NCBI GenBank assembly: GCA_963693305.1
Contig: OY855905.1
Span: 20,299,937 to 20,363,936 of the forward strand
DNA: 64,000 nucleotides
Source: Meandrina meandrites
Taxonomy: Eukaryota; Cnidaria; Anthozoa; Scleractinia; Meandrinidae
Reading direction: 5' to 3'
Shown piece by piece: positions 44,895 through 59,709 of this stretch. Under the pieces are notes generated by a model. That model had not been told where the DNA came from. It worked only from the letters and a program-made list of their open reading frames with translations, and made no database searches. Both the position numbers and the translations under genes were made by a program. Within the stretch, counting starts at the first letter, position 1. Every line of letters begins with the position of its first letter.

Positions 44895-47800
44895 CTAGAA
44901 AAAGTGAAATAGCAAAGCCGTTAGTCCAAAGAAAAAGGAAAGCCAGGCCAGAGAAGTGTTAAACGTGATTCTGCCAACTTTAAACCCACAATGTCTGTCC
45001 TTTGCATAAGACAGAAACAGAGAGATGTTACGACGCTCCTTGAACGGATGGCCTTCATTCCAGTCATTAGATTTGGTGCAGTTTATTCTCTCATAAACTC
45101 CTTAAAAACAAAAAGAGGAAATCATTAAGTACAAAATACAATATTACAGGAGCCAGGGAGTAACTGGTGTGCTACGCACAATAAATATAAGGATTAATAT
45201 TGATTGTCAAGCAATATCTTTTTACTGTTAATCACGGCTTATGCACGAGGTGAAGCTCAGTTGGCTTTAGTTGTTCCTCGACAGTTGTTCTCTTGTTCGA
45301 TCACAGCATCGACGCATGTCACAGATAGCTTTAATGTTGGTACGTAGACAACGGAAATCAACTCTGGATTTACAGTGTAACTCTAATGAGCGGGGTCCCT
45401 TCGACAGCGCCACAAGCCAAACCACCTTCTATAATGGAACCGAAGGATTCTAACTTCAGCTGTTTTTAACGCAATATGTTTCAACTTGGAATTGGCAAAA
45501 AAAATAAACAAAAAGTAAAGCCTTTTAAGCCCAATTGGCTCATAGCTCCCGGTGCTTAACTCCGGTTTCTATAGCACGAAGCAGCTAGAAGTATTGCTAC
45601 TCCCCCTGGATGAGATGCTAGTCCATATCAGGTTGCCCCAACAATTCGCCGGTACCCATTTATACACCTGGGTGGAGTGAGGCACCGTGAGAGTAAAGTG
45701 TCTTACCCAAGAACACAACACAGTGACCCTGGCCAGGACTCGATCCCAGACCGCCCCATCCGGAGTCCAGCGAACTAACCATTAAGCCCCGGCGAAGCGC
45801 TCGCAACATTCCAACGCAGCATTATCGCAACATTGTTCAGTACCACATGTTGCACACGTTTGGGCACCCTGTTACCACGATTTTCAGTTGAGTAAGGCAC
45901 GGAGGAATTTTGGTGACAAAGTTTTGACGTTAAAACTATGTCGTTGCCTCGAGTAACCGGCTTAGTGTCCACTGGTAACATACGCATCACATGCCAAAAA
46001 AGCCCGCCAAATCATGGAACAGCTGTGTTCGACAAGTTACCATTGGAAACCGAGCCAGTTGCCCATGGTAACAATGTAGTTTTAACGTCAAAACTTTGTC
46101 CCCAAACATTCCTCGTGCCTTACTCAACTGATAATCGTAGTACAACTTGTTGCAACATGTTGCGTGTTGTTGGCTCAAGTTTGAAAATGATAAAATTTTT
46201 CTCGCAACTTTTTGGATGTTGCATGATGTTGTACTCGTTTGGCCACTTTCGTGCAACATTGTTGCGCCGGAGCATGCGCACTAGTTCGATTTGCTATTTC
46301 AACGCGCTATCCAACATGTTGCAACAGGGTGGCCAGCCGCATGCAACATGTTGTGCCGAACAACATCTCACAACATGACCCAACAATGTTGCGATATGTT
46401 GCGTTGAAATGTTGCGGTATCAGGCCACCGCGTCTCTCATGGTCATAATAAGCCAAGGTAAATGACCAGTTAATTGCTAGTTTATTTCTCTTACCGGCGC
46501 ATTTGCTTGTGATCCTAGCAGCACAAAAACACGGGAGAATAAACACATAGAGGAAACAAACTAAGAGATGGCAGATGTAGACCTTATACACCACTGGAGT
46601 GGGATTTTTGTCTGTCATCATTTCCTTAGATATTAATATGATCTCCACAACAATTCCTGCTCCGTAACTAAACCAGTGTACCACAAACCAGACGCTGTAA
46701 GCTGATACTGTATTAAAAACGACTGTACATAGGTCTTCGTGAATTTCAATGATGTCATCGAGGGTTCCGTTTTGTAAGTCCTGCATGCACCTGAAAGCAT
46801 CTTGTGCAAAAGTACCTAAAGTATGGAAGATGCCAAGATGGGGGTTTAATAGACAAGGTTGTTAATTGTAACCGGTGTTTTTTTTTTATATATGATCCCT
46901 GTTATGTGTGCCAGAGGCCATTTTAGCCCGCAAGATAACTCCCTCACTCTCTTCCATTTTTACGAACAGATGCCCACAAACCGGCAACGTTTTACGTGTA
47001 ACGTTTTAAACCCTTACAAATGATCTCGGCCAACTGAAATAAACCTTATACCCATACTAAGTGAGAATAATGCATTCTTACGGTCTGCGCCAGCCATTTT
47101 GATAATTTCTGCCTTGCATGGCCTGTCCCATCTGATTAGCCCTATACCCGGGCCTATAGAGTTCGCGTTCCTTTTGGTCAGCACAGAGAAACGGAATACG
47201 GTTTTGCTGAGAGTGAGCAGTACTATACGAACTAAAATCTGGCTACGAGATAGCGTAATCTAGTGTCGTAATCAGAATCAAGAATTGGACAGTATCATGA
47301 AACAGTCACGACAGTGAGGGCGAGTCACAAATACGACGAGCTCAGTAGACTCAGCTCAGGGATGCAGTAACCTTCTAAGAATGGAATCTTCGGGTTTCGT
47401 ACAAAATGGAATAATAAACTTACCAAGAGTTAAAGAACTGGTGGCGAACACGTGACAAGTGTTGAGTGATGTCCAATGCGCTAAGAATACTACTATTGCT
47501 GCTGCTATGATGTATGTGAGCTGTAAATTGTCTAGATCTTGTATAGGACACGCTTTAAATTTGACGTTCAAAAGCAAGCCTATCGCACTTAAAAACAACG
47601 CCACAACCACAACGCAGAAAACAAATAACAGGACGATCTCTGTTCTGTCCACATCTTCCGTCATTGATAAATTGGGCGACACCAAAGCCGAGTCTTTGCG
47701 CCTAGATACGATAAAACAACCAAGAAAAATGACATATGACAGGAAAGCTGCTAGCGAAAATAATGTAAAGCACGTGTGTCTCGTTTGAAGGAACTCTTGC

Positions 47801-48111
47801 AGTCTGCAGTCGAAGAATGGGCGCCCGACGTCAAAAGAAAGCTGGATAGCGGCTTGAGATGCACAAAATGTAACAAATAGTACACGAGGAATGTAGTTCC
47901 ATGCCCGATGTCCCCATAATCCAAGCGAACAGAAGATAATTTTGAAAACAGTCAAAATAAGTCCAGTGTATCTGCGAGCAAGCTGTGGCTCTCGGCCTTG
48001 CCGGAAGCGCAAATAAGTTGGTGGTCTGGGCTGAACAAGCCGTTCATTCTCATTATGAACTTCATCACTTGCATCATAGAATTCTTCGTCCTCTCCTTCT
48101 TCTTCCGCCAT
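44895..48111 (-). CDS. Polytopic membrane protein, tandem family member 3
   Basis: Three minus-strand exons: 48111-47424, 46815-46495 and 45100-44895, phase 1 junctions, 404 codons, intact. The N-terminus is acidic (MAEEEGEDEEFYD), then RPPTYLRFRQG, SFCSLGLWGHRAWNYIPRVL-type text (here FCSLGLWGHR), SRRKDSALV, HVFATSS, QNGTLDD, FNTVSAYSVWFVVHW and YAKDRHCGFKVGRITFN. The first extracellular loop is shorter than in members 1 and 2 and has no sequon. Exon 3 and its 3' flank are most like those of member 5 at 62.7 kb, not those of the adjacent copies. Intron 2 (45101-46494) has been invaded by a SINE and a MITE. Confidence 0.82.
45532..45795 (-). mobile_element. tRNA-headed SINE, copy 4
   Basis: Full-length minus-strand copy: reversed tail CTTAACTCCGGTTTCTATAG, GGATGAGATGCTAGTCCAT, CCCATTTATACACCTGGGTG, GTGTCTTACCCAAGAACACA, and a reversed B-box GACTCGATCCC near the head at about 45740-45750. 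It lies in intron 2 of membrane-protein gene 3. Confidence 0.85.
45802..46418. mobile_element. MITE built of GTTGCAACAT-type repeats
   Basis: Both ends carry CGCAACATT and ATCGCAACATTGTT in inverted orientation, followed inward by matching blocks up to GGGCACCCTGTT / CACCCTGTTGC. The interior has an inverted TAAAACTATG/GTAGTTTTAACG pair and many CAACATGTTG palindromes. About 617 bp, no coding capacity. It abuts the SINE at 45532-45795. Confidence 0.6.
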
Positions 48112-49676
48112 ATTAGGCTATATGCGTCTTTGCTACGTGTTCAGTGTTTACAGTATTGCGTTTACTCTTCTGGAATCAGGTAATATTTGATCGATATTTC
48201 CGGACTAAGTCAGTTAGTGGTTTCGCTTTCGATTCGCCCCAGGTCACCGGTTGCCAGTGCATTTTAGTTCATGTAACGCAACTTTCTATGAAACCGGAAT
48301 TGAGGGTTTATCTCGAAGTGAAAAGCCTGTGAAGTTTTAGATTGTTTGCGGCAGCTATTGTTCTCTGGTCTATATTGTGTCACGGTTGTTGCTTTCTTTG
48401 TTTTACGTCACTGGTGAGTTTTACAGCGTAAAATACAGCGTTTTACACCGAGGACGACCCAGAATTAAACACATTACAGCCACTCGACCCCTCATCAGGT
48501 CTGTTTTTCTTCTTTTGTTTACTAAATACCAGAGGGACCAAGGAACTAAACTAAATTGAGCATTGTAACAGGACGGTCTTGCTTGTCGCCCTTCCCAATG
48601 GGAGATAAATTGAGAAATTGACTAGCATGTCCACTCTCTAGCAGCCAAGGTGCTAGAGAACTGAAAGGCAAAGTTGACAATTCATGATTATATTTTCCGC
48701 ACTCAATTAGCCCAGAAAGAATCATGCGGCTTTAAACTTCGCTCCTTTGAAAGTTTGGCCTTCGAACTACACCAGTATGGCGGTAGAAAACCCTCTCGGG
48801 GGAGGGGGAAGTGCTCCTCGGAATTCTTGATGTGGGTGTGCCGCCCGGTTCTCCAAATTCTGACATTCATGCTAAGGATCATCAGACTACTACAACGTAA
48901 AGATAGGCGGCACTGCACGAATAACTTGCAAAAATTATTGTCAAAGTATTGTTAATAAACACGTTGCAAAACTGTCCTATAAAGTGCAAAAGCACATTCA
49001 GTAAATATCAAATATTCGGCGGCAAAAGTTAAAAATTTATTTCGTTCATTAAGAAACTGATTGATTACGTGATGTTCCTGATGGATAAGATATCTAGACA
49101 AAAGGGAAAAAATTCGAGTTCCTCAAAATAATGTTCTTCACACATCTCAGTGAAGTGCCCAGTGTTGTGTGTAATGTTTGCTATAAACGAATAAGTCTGG
49201 TGCCAAATCTGTTATCTCGCGTCTTTATGCTAATCTTTTTACGAGTTTTGTCCTAGTAGTATTTTGTTAGAGTTCCAGTTTTAGCTAAATATTTAATCAC
49301 TGGACCAAAAGCCATCCCCACACACTAAAATGGTATCGAAATGCAAGAAACATTACAGAAAGTGCGTGTTAAGTTTTCGAACTTCCATTCGAAAAGAAAA
49401 ACGTTCACGATTCAAAATTATCAGGGTGAGTGCTTTTTAAACTGTGAGAGTAATCTGAGCATATTAAAGTAGACTACAAACAGCTCCTCTGTTTTCTTAG
49501 TCCGAGTTTCTTTATATTCATGGACTAAATGAGAACACATTTTATATAAATCCAGGAAATCATACTCTTATTCATTTAATCTCGACCACTTCACGATTTG
49601 CGGACCTTTGTGGCCCGTTCGGGGTGCGCACGCACCCATCGCATCCACTGCCTACGGTTCTGATCACATTCTCGTC
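48112..49676. other. Upstream of membrane-protein gene 3, before the giant inverted structure
   Basis: No gene was recognised. The open frames at 48674-48955 and its antisense shadow show no motif. Confidence 0.5.
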
Positions 49677-49833
49677 CCAGAGTCCACGATCTTTCTCTTT
49701 CAATTCTCGCATAAGACTCGTTTGTATTTTCAGCCAATCAGATTTGTCAGATTTGAAAATGAGTCGCTGAATCGCGGACTTTCGGTATTGGAGGCGGTCA
49801 GCGGTCTCGATCCCTGGCGCGGTAGGTACTTCA

Positions 49834-51318
<1,485 letters not shown>

Positions 51319-51827
51319 TCACTTTTATCTACTGGCACTGCTTAATTCAGGGTCCGCGCAGAAAGAGGGGCTATATATTGTTTTTTTTAATTTTAAATGC
51401 ACCTTCCGGTTTCTGAGAGTTACTAAAACTCAAACTTTCCCAGGGTAGTTTATTTCGAAGTAAACCCATGACACTTATCACTCTTCGAAATCATAACTGT
51501 ACTTACTAATGACGTAAGTAAATCAATAATAAATTGGCCTACAATATAAGTGCTTGATGATAAAACAACTCATGCAACGTAACATTTCACTTCGTATTTT
51601 TATGGTTTAACCGAATTTTGCATCCACTTCTATGATAGATAAATAAACAATATTTTAAAATGGTATTTTTCTTATTTTTTAATACAAAATTAATTGTCAC
51701 TTTGATAGTAACATTCCAATTTTTTGCTTTTCGATCAATGTATTCAGCTTTGCAGAAACTTGTGACTCTCTTTTTCTGCTTACTGTATAATTGCTTTTCT
51801 TTGCAAATTTTCGAATTAACAAGGTGG

Positions 51828-52170
51828 TTAAACAAACCAGTTATATTTTCTACCGATCGCGGCACTGTGGTTTCTCCTAGAAGCGAGAATACGCTGTATG
51901 ATAAACACGTCTCGTACGTGGTCCATGGTCACCGGAAGAATGTCTTGGGAGGCCAAGTACTCAGCGCTCCTTCTTTCGCGCTTTCTTTTCTGTTGGATTT
52001 TATTCATGTTTTCATCGCACCTTCTCATTCTTATTCCATTGGGGTTCCCACAGTTTATGCATTTGCATTTAAACCCACACGTCTGCGCAACACGTCAACA
52101 GGGGCACTTGGATTTCCGAATACCATCCTTGCACGCTACGAACTCTGCCAATTCTTACAGTTTGATTTTG
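51828..52170 (-). pseudogene. Broken cysteine-rich (CXC/TSO1-like) protein fragment
   Basis: Minus-strand frame ending at TAA 51828-51830. Upstream of the first ATG (52028) the same frame continues with a spaced-cysteine block: KSKCPC, an in-frame TGA at 52095-52097, then RVAQTCGFKCKCINCGNPNG. This spacing resembles CXC (tesmin/TSO1-like) zinc-binding motifs, seen both in host proteins and in some transposon proteins. After the block come basic residues (QQKRKRERRS) and a helical end. With the in-frame stop and no intact 5' part it is called a relic, perhaps of the element's own gene. Confidence 0.4.
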
Positions 52171-52269
52171 GGTTTAAGCCTTTGATAAGAAGAAATATAT
52201 AATTATTAAACATCAAGGCCTGCAAGTTCTTTTTTTGTATAATTTGTTCAGTGTTTAACGTTGTCCTTT

Positions 52270-52521
52270 CTATTTATTAAAAAAAAAATCAACCAGGTTC
52301 CTTCCTATGCGTGGTGGACAAATCACGTGGTCAAACTGACTTCCAGTCTGTTTTTTTCTGAACTGCTTCACAAGATCATTTACATATTTTGCCGTGCGAG
52401 AATCAAGCTGGATACTGTTGATGCTTTGAATGTGGGATAAAACAAAAGCCAGTGGTAGAAAAAGAATAAAAGATATTGCGTGTCTCCATTCCCCAAAGTG
52501 TGCTTGTTCGTTTGCACACAC
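52270..52521 (-). other. Minus-strand open frame with a hydrophobic stretch, status uncertain
   Basis: An 83-codon frame containing the hydrophobic run AISFILFLPLAFVLS followed by a polar region (KYVNDLVKQFRKKQTG, then CPP). It could be a signal-peptide exon of a small secreted protein or chance. No convincing donor or downstream exon was found. Confidence 0.2.
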
Positions 52522-53779
52522 TTTTCGTGACTAACTTCTGATATACTGTGGAACGCAAATAATGAAAAGTGGGCGTCAAATCAGTGATTGTTTAAAAAAA
52601 TATTGGATTTTTGATTCGTCCTTTGCCGATTCAGGTGGAATGGCGTGGATGAAAATATATTTAGCGATTGCCGCCCATACCAGCTACACCATCAACTACT
52701 GGTTTATTAGAAAAAAAAGAGTAATTGCATGCTCAGTCTAGTTGGTCATTTATATTGTTCTTATGCCGTTTCCGCTTTAAATGTTGAAGGATCAAACCGA
52801 AAACACAATAAGACTTTTCGTCTGATTAGCCAGTACGTGTAAGCCATTGTGTTCGCAGGAGACATGTCTGCCACAAGGAAGCAGAAGTTAAGTAATTCTC
52901 ACTACTCACGTGCCATGCATTAAACCTGAACACCCAGACACAAAGAAAATATTCTTATCGATCGGGAACAGTGGACGAAGAGCCACTCTGTGGAAGTGCC
53001 ACTGCAAATTCCCATTTATTTATTTATTTATTTATTTATTATTTTAGCTACTTTCGTAACATCACAGAGAGACAGTTGGTGTCTTTTAATGTAACGGTTG
53101 GCGTGTATAAGATTTACACGCTGAAACAAGAATTAAACCTGATCGATTTTTTTTCGCACAAAAGCGGCCAAGGTAAACTTAAATCTGTCTTTGGGTGTTG
53201 CCTCAAAGATAAATTTAAACTCTTCATTTCACCTTACCACCTCCCCCCACCCCCCCCCCCCCCCTCCACCCCATCGTGTCCGTAGCCAAACAAAACACAC
53301 CTCTATACAGTTCACAAACGACAACAGATCCTTCTCTACATTTATCAGTTCACTTGTCTTTTTTCTTTATTAGCTGCTTTTACACCCGTGTTTTACAGTG
53401 TTTGAAGTTGCTTTTCACAGGAAAAGAATACCAAAGTCTATGGAAAGAAATTTGCTTTCGACCCCACTACATTTAAAGTTGAAGAAAATTTAAGGACTTT
53501 TCAAGGACTTTGACAGAAATACAAGGACATTTCAACTTAAAATGGAATTCAAGGACTTTTCAAGGACTCTCCCTAGAATTCAAGGACTTTTCAAGACTGT
53601 GTGAACCCTGTCTAGTTACACTGAACTTTTCACTCCACACCTTAACTTGATCAAAGTCGAACGACACACACATTTATTTCACTTTTGACGTTGTTATTAA
53701 GCGACAAGAAAAAAAGATGGAGAATTTCAACTCGAGATGATTCATATAATATCATATTTCTCGCTTCACACATATTTGT

Positions 53780-54823
53780 TATCTTAAGTAAGCAAAGTAT
53801 CTCAAGTAAGCAAAGTAACTCAAGTAAGCAAAGAATCTCCAGTAAGCAAAGTATCTCCAGTAAGCAAAGAATCTCCAGTAAGCAAAGTATCTCAAATAAG
53901 CAAAGTATCTCGAGTAAGCAAAGTATCTCAAGTAAGCAAAGTATCGCAAGTAACCAAAGTATCTCAAGTAACCAAAGTATCTCAAGTAAACAGAGTATCT
54001 CAAGTAAGCAAAGTATCTCGAGTAAGCAACGCATCTAAAGTAAGCAAAGAATCTCAAGTAAGCGAAGTATCTTAAGTATCCAAAGAATCTCAAGTAAGCA
54101 AAGTAACTCAAGTAAGCAAAGAATCTCCAGCAAGCAAAGTATCTCAAGTAAGCAAAGTATCTCCAGTAAGCAAAGAATCTCCAGTAAGCAAAGTATCTCA
54201 AGTAAGCAAAGTATCTCGAGTAAGCAAAGTATCTCAAGTAAGCAAAGTATCGCAAGTAAGCAAAGTATCTCAAGTAACCAAAGTATCTCAAGTAAACAGA
54301 GTATCTCAAGTAAGCAAAGTATCTCGAGTAAGCAACGCATCTAAAGTAAGCAAAGAATCTCAAGTAAGCGAAGTATCTCAAGTAACCAAAGAATCTCAAG
54401 TAAGCAACGCATCTCAAGTAAGCAAAGAATCTCAAGTAAGCGAAGTATCTCAAGTAAGCAAAGTATCTCAAGTAAGCAACGCATCTCAAGTAAGCAAAGA
54501 ATCTCAAGTAAGCGAAGTATCTCAAGTAAGCAAAGTATCTCGAGTAACGCAACGCATCTCAAGTGAGCAAAGAATCTCAAGTAAGCGAAGTATCTCAAAT
54601 AACCAAAGAATCTCAAGTAAGCAAAGGATCTCAAGTAAGCAAAGTATCTCAAGTAAGCAAAGTATCTCAAGTAAGCAAAGTATCTCAAGTAAGCAAAGTA
54701 TCTCGAGTAAGCAAAGTATCTCAGGTAAGCAAAGTATCGCAAGTAAGCAAAGAATCTCAAGTAAGCGAAGTATCTCAAGTAACCAAAGAATCTCAAGTAA
54801 GCAAAGCAAAGTATCTCAAGTAA
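53780..54823 (-). repeat. 18-bp satellite array, right arm, segment 1
   Basis: About 58 units of GTAAGCAAAGTATCTCAA, the reverse complement of the left-arm unit. Common variants are AGCGAAGTATC, ACCAAAGTATC, AACAGAGTATC and GCAACGCATC. It is interrupted at 54824 by a pair of tRNA-like elements. Confidence 0.95.
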
Positions 54824-54844
54824 TTGACCTCGCTCCCAATGTGT

Positions 54845-54916
54845 GGCTTCATAGCTCAGTTGGTAGAGCATCGCACCGGTATCGCGGAGGTCACGGGTTC
54901 GAATCCCGTAGAAGCC
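54845..54916 (+). tRNA. tRNA-Thr(GGT)-like sequence, copy 1
   Basis: 72 bases folding as a cloverleaf: acceptor GGCTTCA/AGAAGCC (last pair A-A), D arm GCTC...GAGC, anticodon arm TCGCA-CCGGTAT-CGCGG, T arm ACGGG-TTCGAAT-CCCGT. The anticodon would be GGT (Thr). Position 33 is C instead of the universal U, and the pair next to the loop is A-C, so function is doubtful. It sits in a repeat with a conserved CAATTGACCTCGCTCCCAAT leader and 3' tail, so it may be the head of a SINE. Confidence 0.55.
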
Positions 54917-55094
54917 CTGATTTTTTTTCAGGCTTCTTTATTCCAATTGCTTAAATTGGAAATTCACTGCGAAGATCACATATCACCTTCATATATATCC
55001 GCAGTTCACATATGAATCATTTCATATACATTACATCATTTCACTCCTTTCGCGGGAAAATATGAACTCACAATTGACCTCGCTCCCAATGTGT

Positions 55095-55133
55095 GGCTTC
55101 ATAGCTCAGTTGGTATAGCATCGCACCGGTATC

Positions 55134-55166
<33 letters not shown>
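55095..55166 (+). tRNA. tRNA-Thr(GGT)-like sequence, copy 2
   Basis: Lies 250 bp after copy 1 with the same leader and tail. The acceptor stem is perfect (GGCTTCA/TGAAGCC), but the D stem is damaged (TAGC instead of GAGC). Same C33 anomaly. Confidence 0.5.
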
Positions 55167-55167
<1 letters not shown>

Positions 55168-55285
55168 TGATTTTTTTCAGGATTCTTTATTCCAATTGCT
55201 TTCATTGGAAATTCACTGCGAAGATCACATATCACCTTCATATATATCCGCAGTTCACATATGAATCATTTCATATACATTACAT

Positions 55286-56946
55286 CAAAGTATCTCAAGT
55301 AAGCAAAGTATCTCGAGTAAGCAAAGTATCTCAAGCAAAGTATCGGAAGTAAGCAAAGTATCTCAAGTAACCAAAGTATCTCAAGTAAACAGAGTATCTC
55401 AATTAAGCAAAGTATCTCGAGTAAGCAACGCATCTAAAGTAAGCAAAGAATCTCAAGTAAGCGAAGTATCTTAAGTAAGCAAAGAATCTCAAGTAAGCAA
55501 ACTATCTCAAGTAAGCAAAGTATCTCAAGTAAGCAAAGTATCTCAAGTAAGCAAAGTATCTCCAGTAAGCAAAGCATCTCAAGTAAGCAAAGTATCTCAA
55601 GTAAGCAAAGTATCTCGAGTAAGCAAAGTATCTCAAGTAAGCAAAGTATCTCAAGTAAGCGAAGTATCTCAAGTAAGCAAAGTATCTCGAGTAAGCAAAG
55701 TATCTCAAGTAAGCAAAGTATCTCAAGTAAGCAAACTATCGCAAGTAAGCAAAGTATCTCAAGTAAGCAACGCATCTAAAGTAAGCAAAGAATCTCAAGT
55801 AAGCGAAGTATCTCAAGTAAGCAAAGTATTTCGAGTAAGCAAAGTATCTCAAGTAAGCAAAGTATCTCAAGTAAGCAAAGTATTTCGAGTAAGCAAAGTA
55901 TCTCAAGTAAGCGAAGTATCTCGACTAAGCAAAGTATCTCAAGTAAGCAAAGTATCTCAAGTAAGCAAAGTATCTCAAGTAAGCAAACTATCGCAAGTAA
56001 GCAAAGTATCTAAAGTAAGCAACGCATCTAAAGTAAGCAAAGAATCTCAAGTAAGCGAAGTATCTTAAGTAAGCAAAGAATATCAAGTAAGCAAACTATC
56101 TCAAGTAAGCAAAGTATCTCAAGTAAGCAAAGTATCCCAAGTAAGCAAAGTATCTCAAGTAAGCAAAGTATATATCTCGAGTAAGCAAAGTATCTCAGGT
56201 AAGCAAAGTATCTCAAGTAAGCAAAGTATCTCAAGGAAGCAAAGTATCTCGAGTAAGCAAAGTATCTCAAGTAAGCAAAGTATCGCAAGTAAGCAAAGTA
56301 TCTTAAGTAAGCAAAGAATCTCAAGTAAGCAAACTATCTCATGTAAGCAAAGTATCTCAAGTAAGGAAAGTATCTCAAGTAAGCAAAGTATCTCGAGTAA
56401 GCAAAGTATCTCAAGTAACCAAAGTATCTCAAGTAAACAGAGTATCTCAAGTAAGCAAAGTATCTCGAGTAAGCAACGCATCTAAAGTAAGCAAAGAATC
56501 TCAAGTAAGCGAAGTATCTCAAGTAACCAAAGAATCTCAAGTAAGCAACGCATCTCAAGTAAGCAAAGAATCTCAAGTAAGCGAAGTATCTCAAGTAAGC
56601 AAAGTATCTCAAGTAAGCAACGCATCTCAAGTAAGCAAAGAATCTCAAGTAAGCGAAGTATCTCAAGTAAGCAAAGTATCTCGAGTAACGCAACGCATCT
56701 CAAGTGAGCAAAGAATCTCAAGTAAGCGAAGTATCTCAAATAACCAAAGAATCTCAAGTAAGCAAAGGATCTCAAGTAAGCAAAGTATCTCAAGTAAGCA
56801 AAGTATCTCAAGTAAGCAAAGTATCTCGAGTAAGCAAAGTATCTCAGGTAAGCAAAGTATCGCAAGTAAGCAAAGAATCTCAAGTAAGCGAAGTATCTCA
56901 AGTAACCAAAGAATCTCAAGTAAGCAAAGCAAAGTATCTCAAGTAA
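55286..56946 (-). repeat. 18-bp satellite array, right arm, segment 2
   Basis: About 92 units in the same orientation as segment 1. It includes one truncated unit (TCTCAAGCAAAG) just after the tRNA-like pair that recurs in segment 3, showing common descent. Confidence 0.95.
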
Positions 56947-56967
56947 TTGACCGCGCTCCCAATGTGT

Positions 56968-57039
56968 GGCTTCATAGCTCAGTTGGTAGAGCATCGCACC
57001 GGTATCGCGGAGGTCACGGGTTCGAATCCCGTAGAAGCC
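56968..57039 (+). tRNA. tRNA-Thr(GGT)-like sequence, copy 3
   Basis: Identical over the 72 bases to copy 1, 2123 bp upstream of it in coordinate terms. The leader differs by one base (GACCGCGCTC instead of GACCTCGCTC). Same structural doubts as copy 1. Confidence 0.55.
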
Positions 57040-57217
57040 CTGATTTTTTTTCAGGCTTCTTTATTCCAATTGCTTAAATTGGAAATTCACTGCGAAGATC
57101 ACATATCACCTTCATATATATCCGCAGTTCACATATGAATCATTTCATATACATTACATCATTTCACTCCTTTCGCGGGAAAATATGAACTCACAATTGA
57201 CCTCGCTCCCAATGTGT

Positions 57218-57289
57218 GGCTTCATAGCTCAGTTGGTATAGCATCGCACCGGTATCGCGGAGGTCACGGGTTCGAATCCCGTAGAAGCC
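57218..57289 (+). tRNA. tRNA-Thr(GGT)-like sequence, copy 4
   Basis: Partner of copy 2 in the duplicated block. It has the D-stem TAGC damage of copy 2 but the AGAAGCC acceptor end of copies 1 and 3, suggesting conversion between neighbours. Confidence 0.5.
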
Positions 57290-57408
57290 CTGATTTTTTT
57301 CAGGCTTCTTTATTCCAATTGCTTAAATTTGAAATTCACTGCGAAGATCACATATCACCTTCATATATATCCGCAGTTCACATATGAATCATTTCATATA
57401 CATTACAT

Positions 57409-59212
<1,804 letters not shown>

Positions 59213-59260
59213 TGAAGTACCTACCCCTGGCGCAGATCAGAAGGATCGTGGGCTCTGGCC

Positions 59261-59700
59261 CTGATCACTATGCAGATATATGCAGTCTTTAGCTTTTTTG
59301 TATGTACCTTATTTATTCTTAGTTTTTAGCCTGCATAGCTTGCCAACCACTTATATCATGAGCCTTTGGCTCGAGAGATTGGGAGACCACTCCCTGTGTA
59401 TCTGACGTTTAATAAACTGTCTTGTCTTGTCTTATCGGTCTTACGTAAAGTCTTTGTTCAGTTCTCCCTGGAAAAAGTTATGTGTTATGTGCTGACAACC
59501 TATTCTAACATAAACCTCCAAACTCTTTGCACGGCTTGTGTTCCATGGCAGGGAACTAACTGCGCTTTGAGCAGGCTGAAACAGCTTTTAGTTACTCATC
59601 AGACCTGGCATTTTTTGGATTTTGACTGAAACTGCTAACACGGTAGACATCATGGTTGGTAAGTTTGAATAAATGTAATAATTTCATCTTTCGGTTATTT
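59261..59700. other. Flank of giant structure with a retroposon-like tail
   Basis: The segment 59270-59440 ends in TTAATAAACTGTCTTGTCTT with a short (CTTGT)n tail, as at the 3' end of some non-LTR retroposons. No coding sequence was seen. Confidence 0.4.
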
Positions 59701-59709
59701 CTTGGAATT

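Noticed and set aside
51660..52202. 180-codon plus-strand frame in the core
   Set aside because: It is antisense to the cysteine-rich relic, which explains the text better, and shows no recognisable domain.
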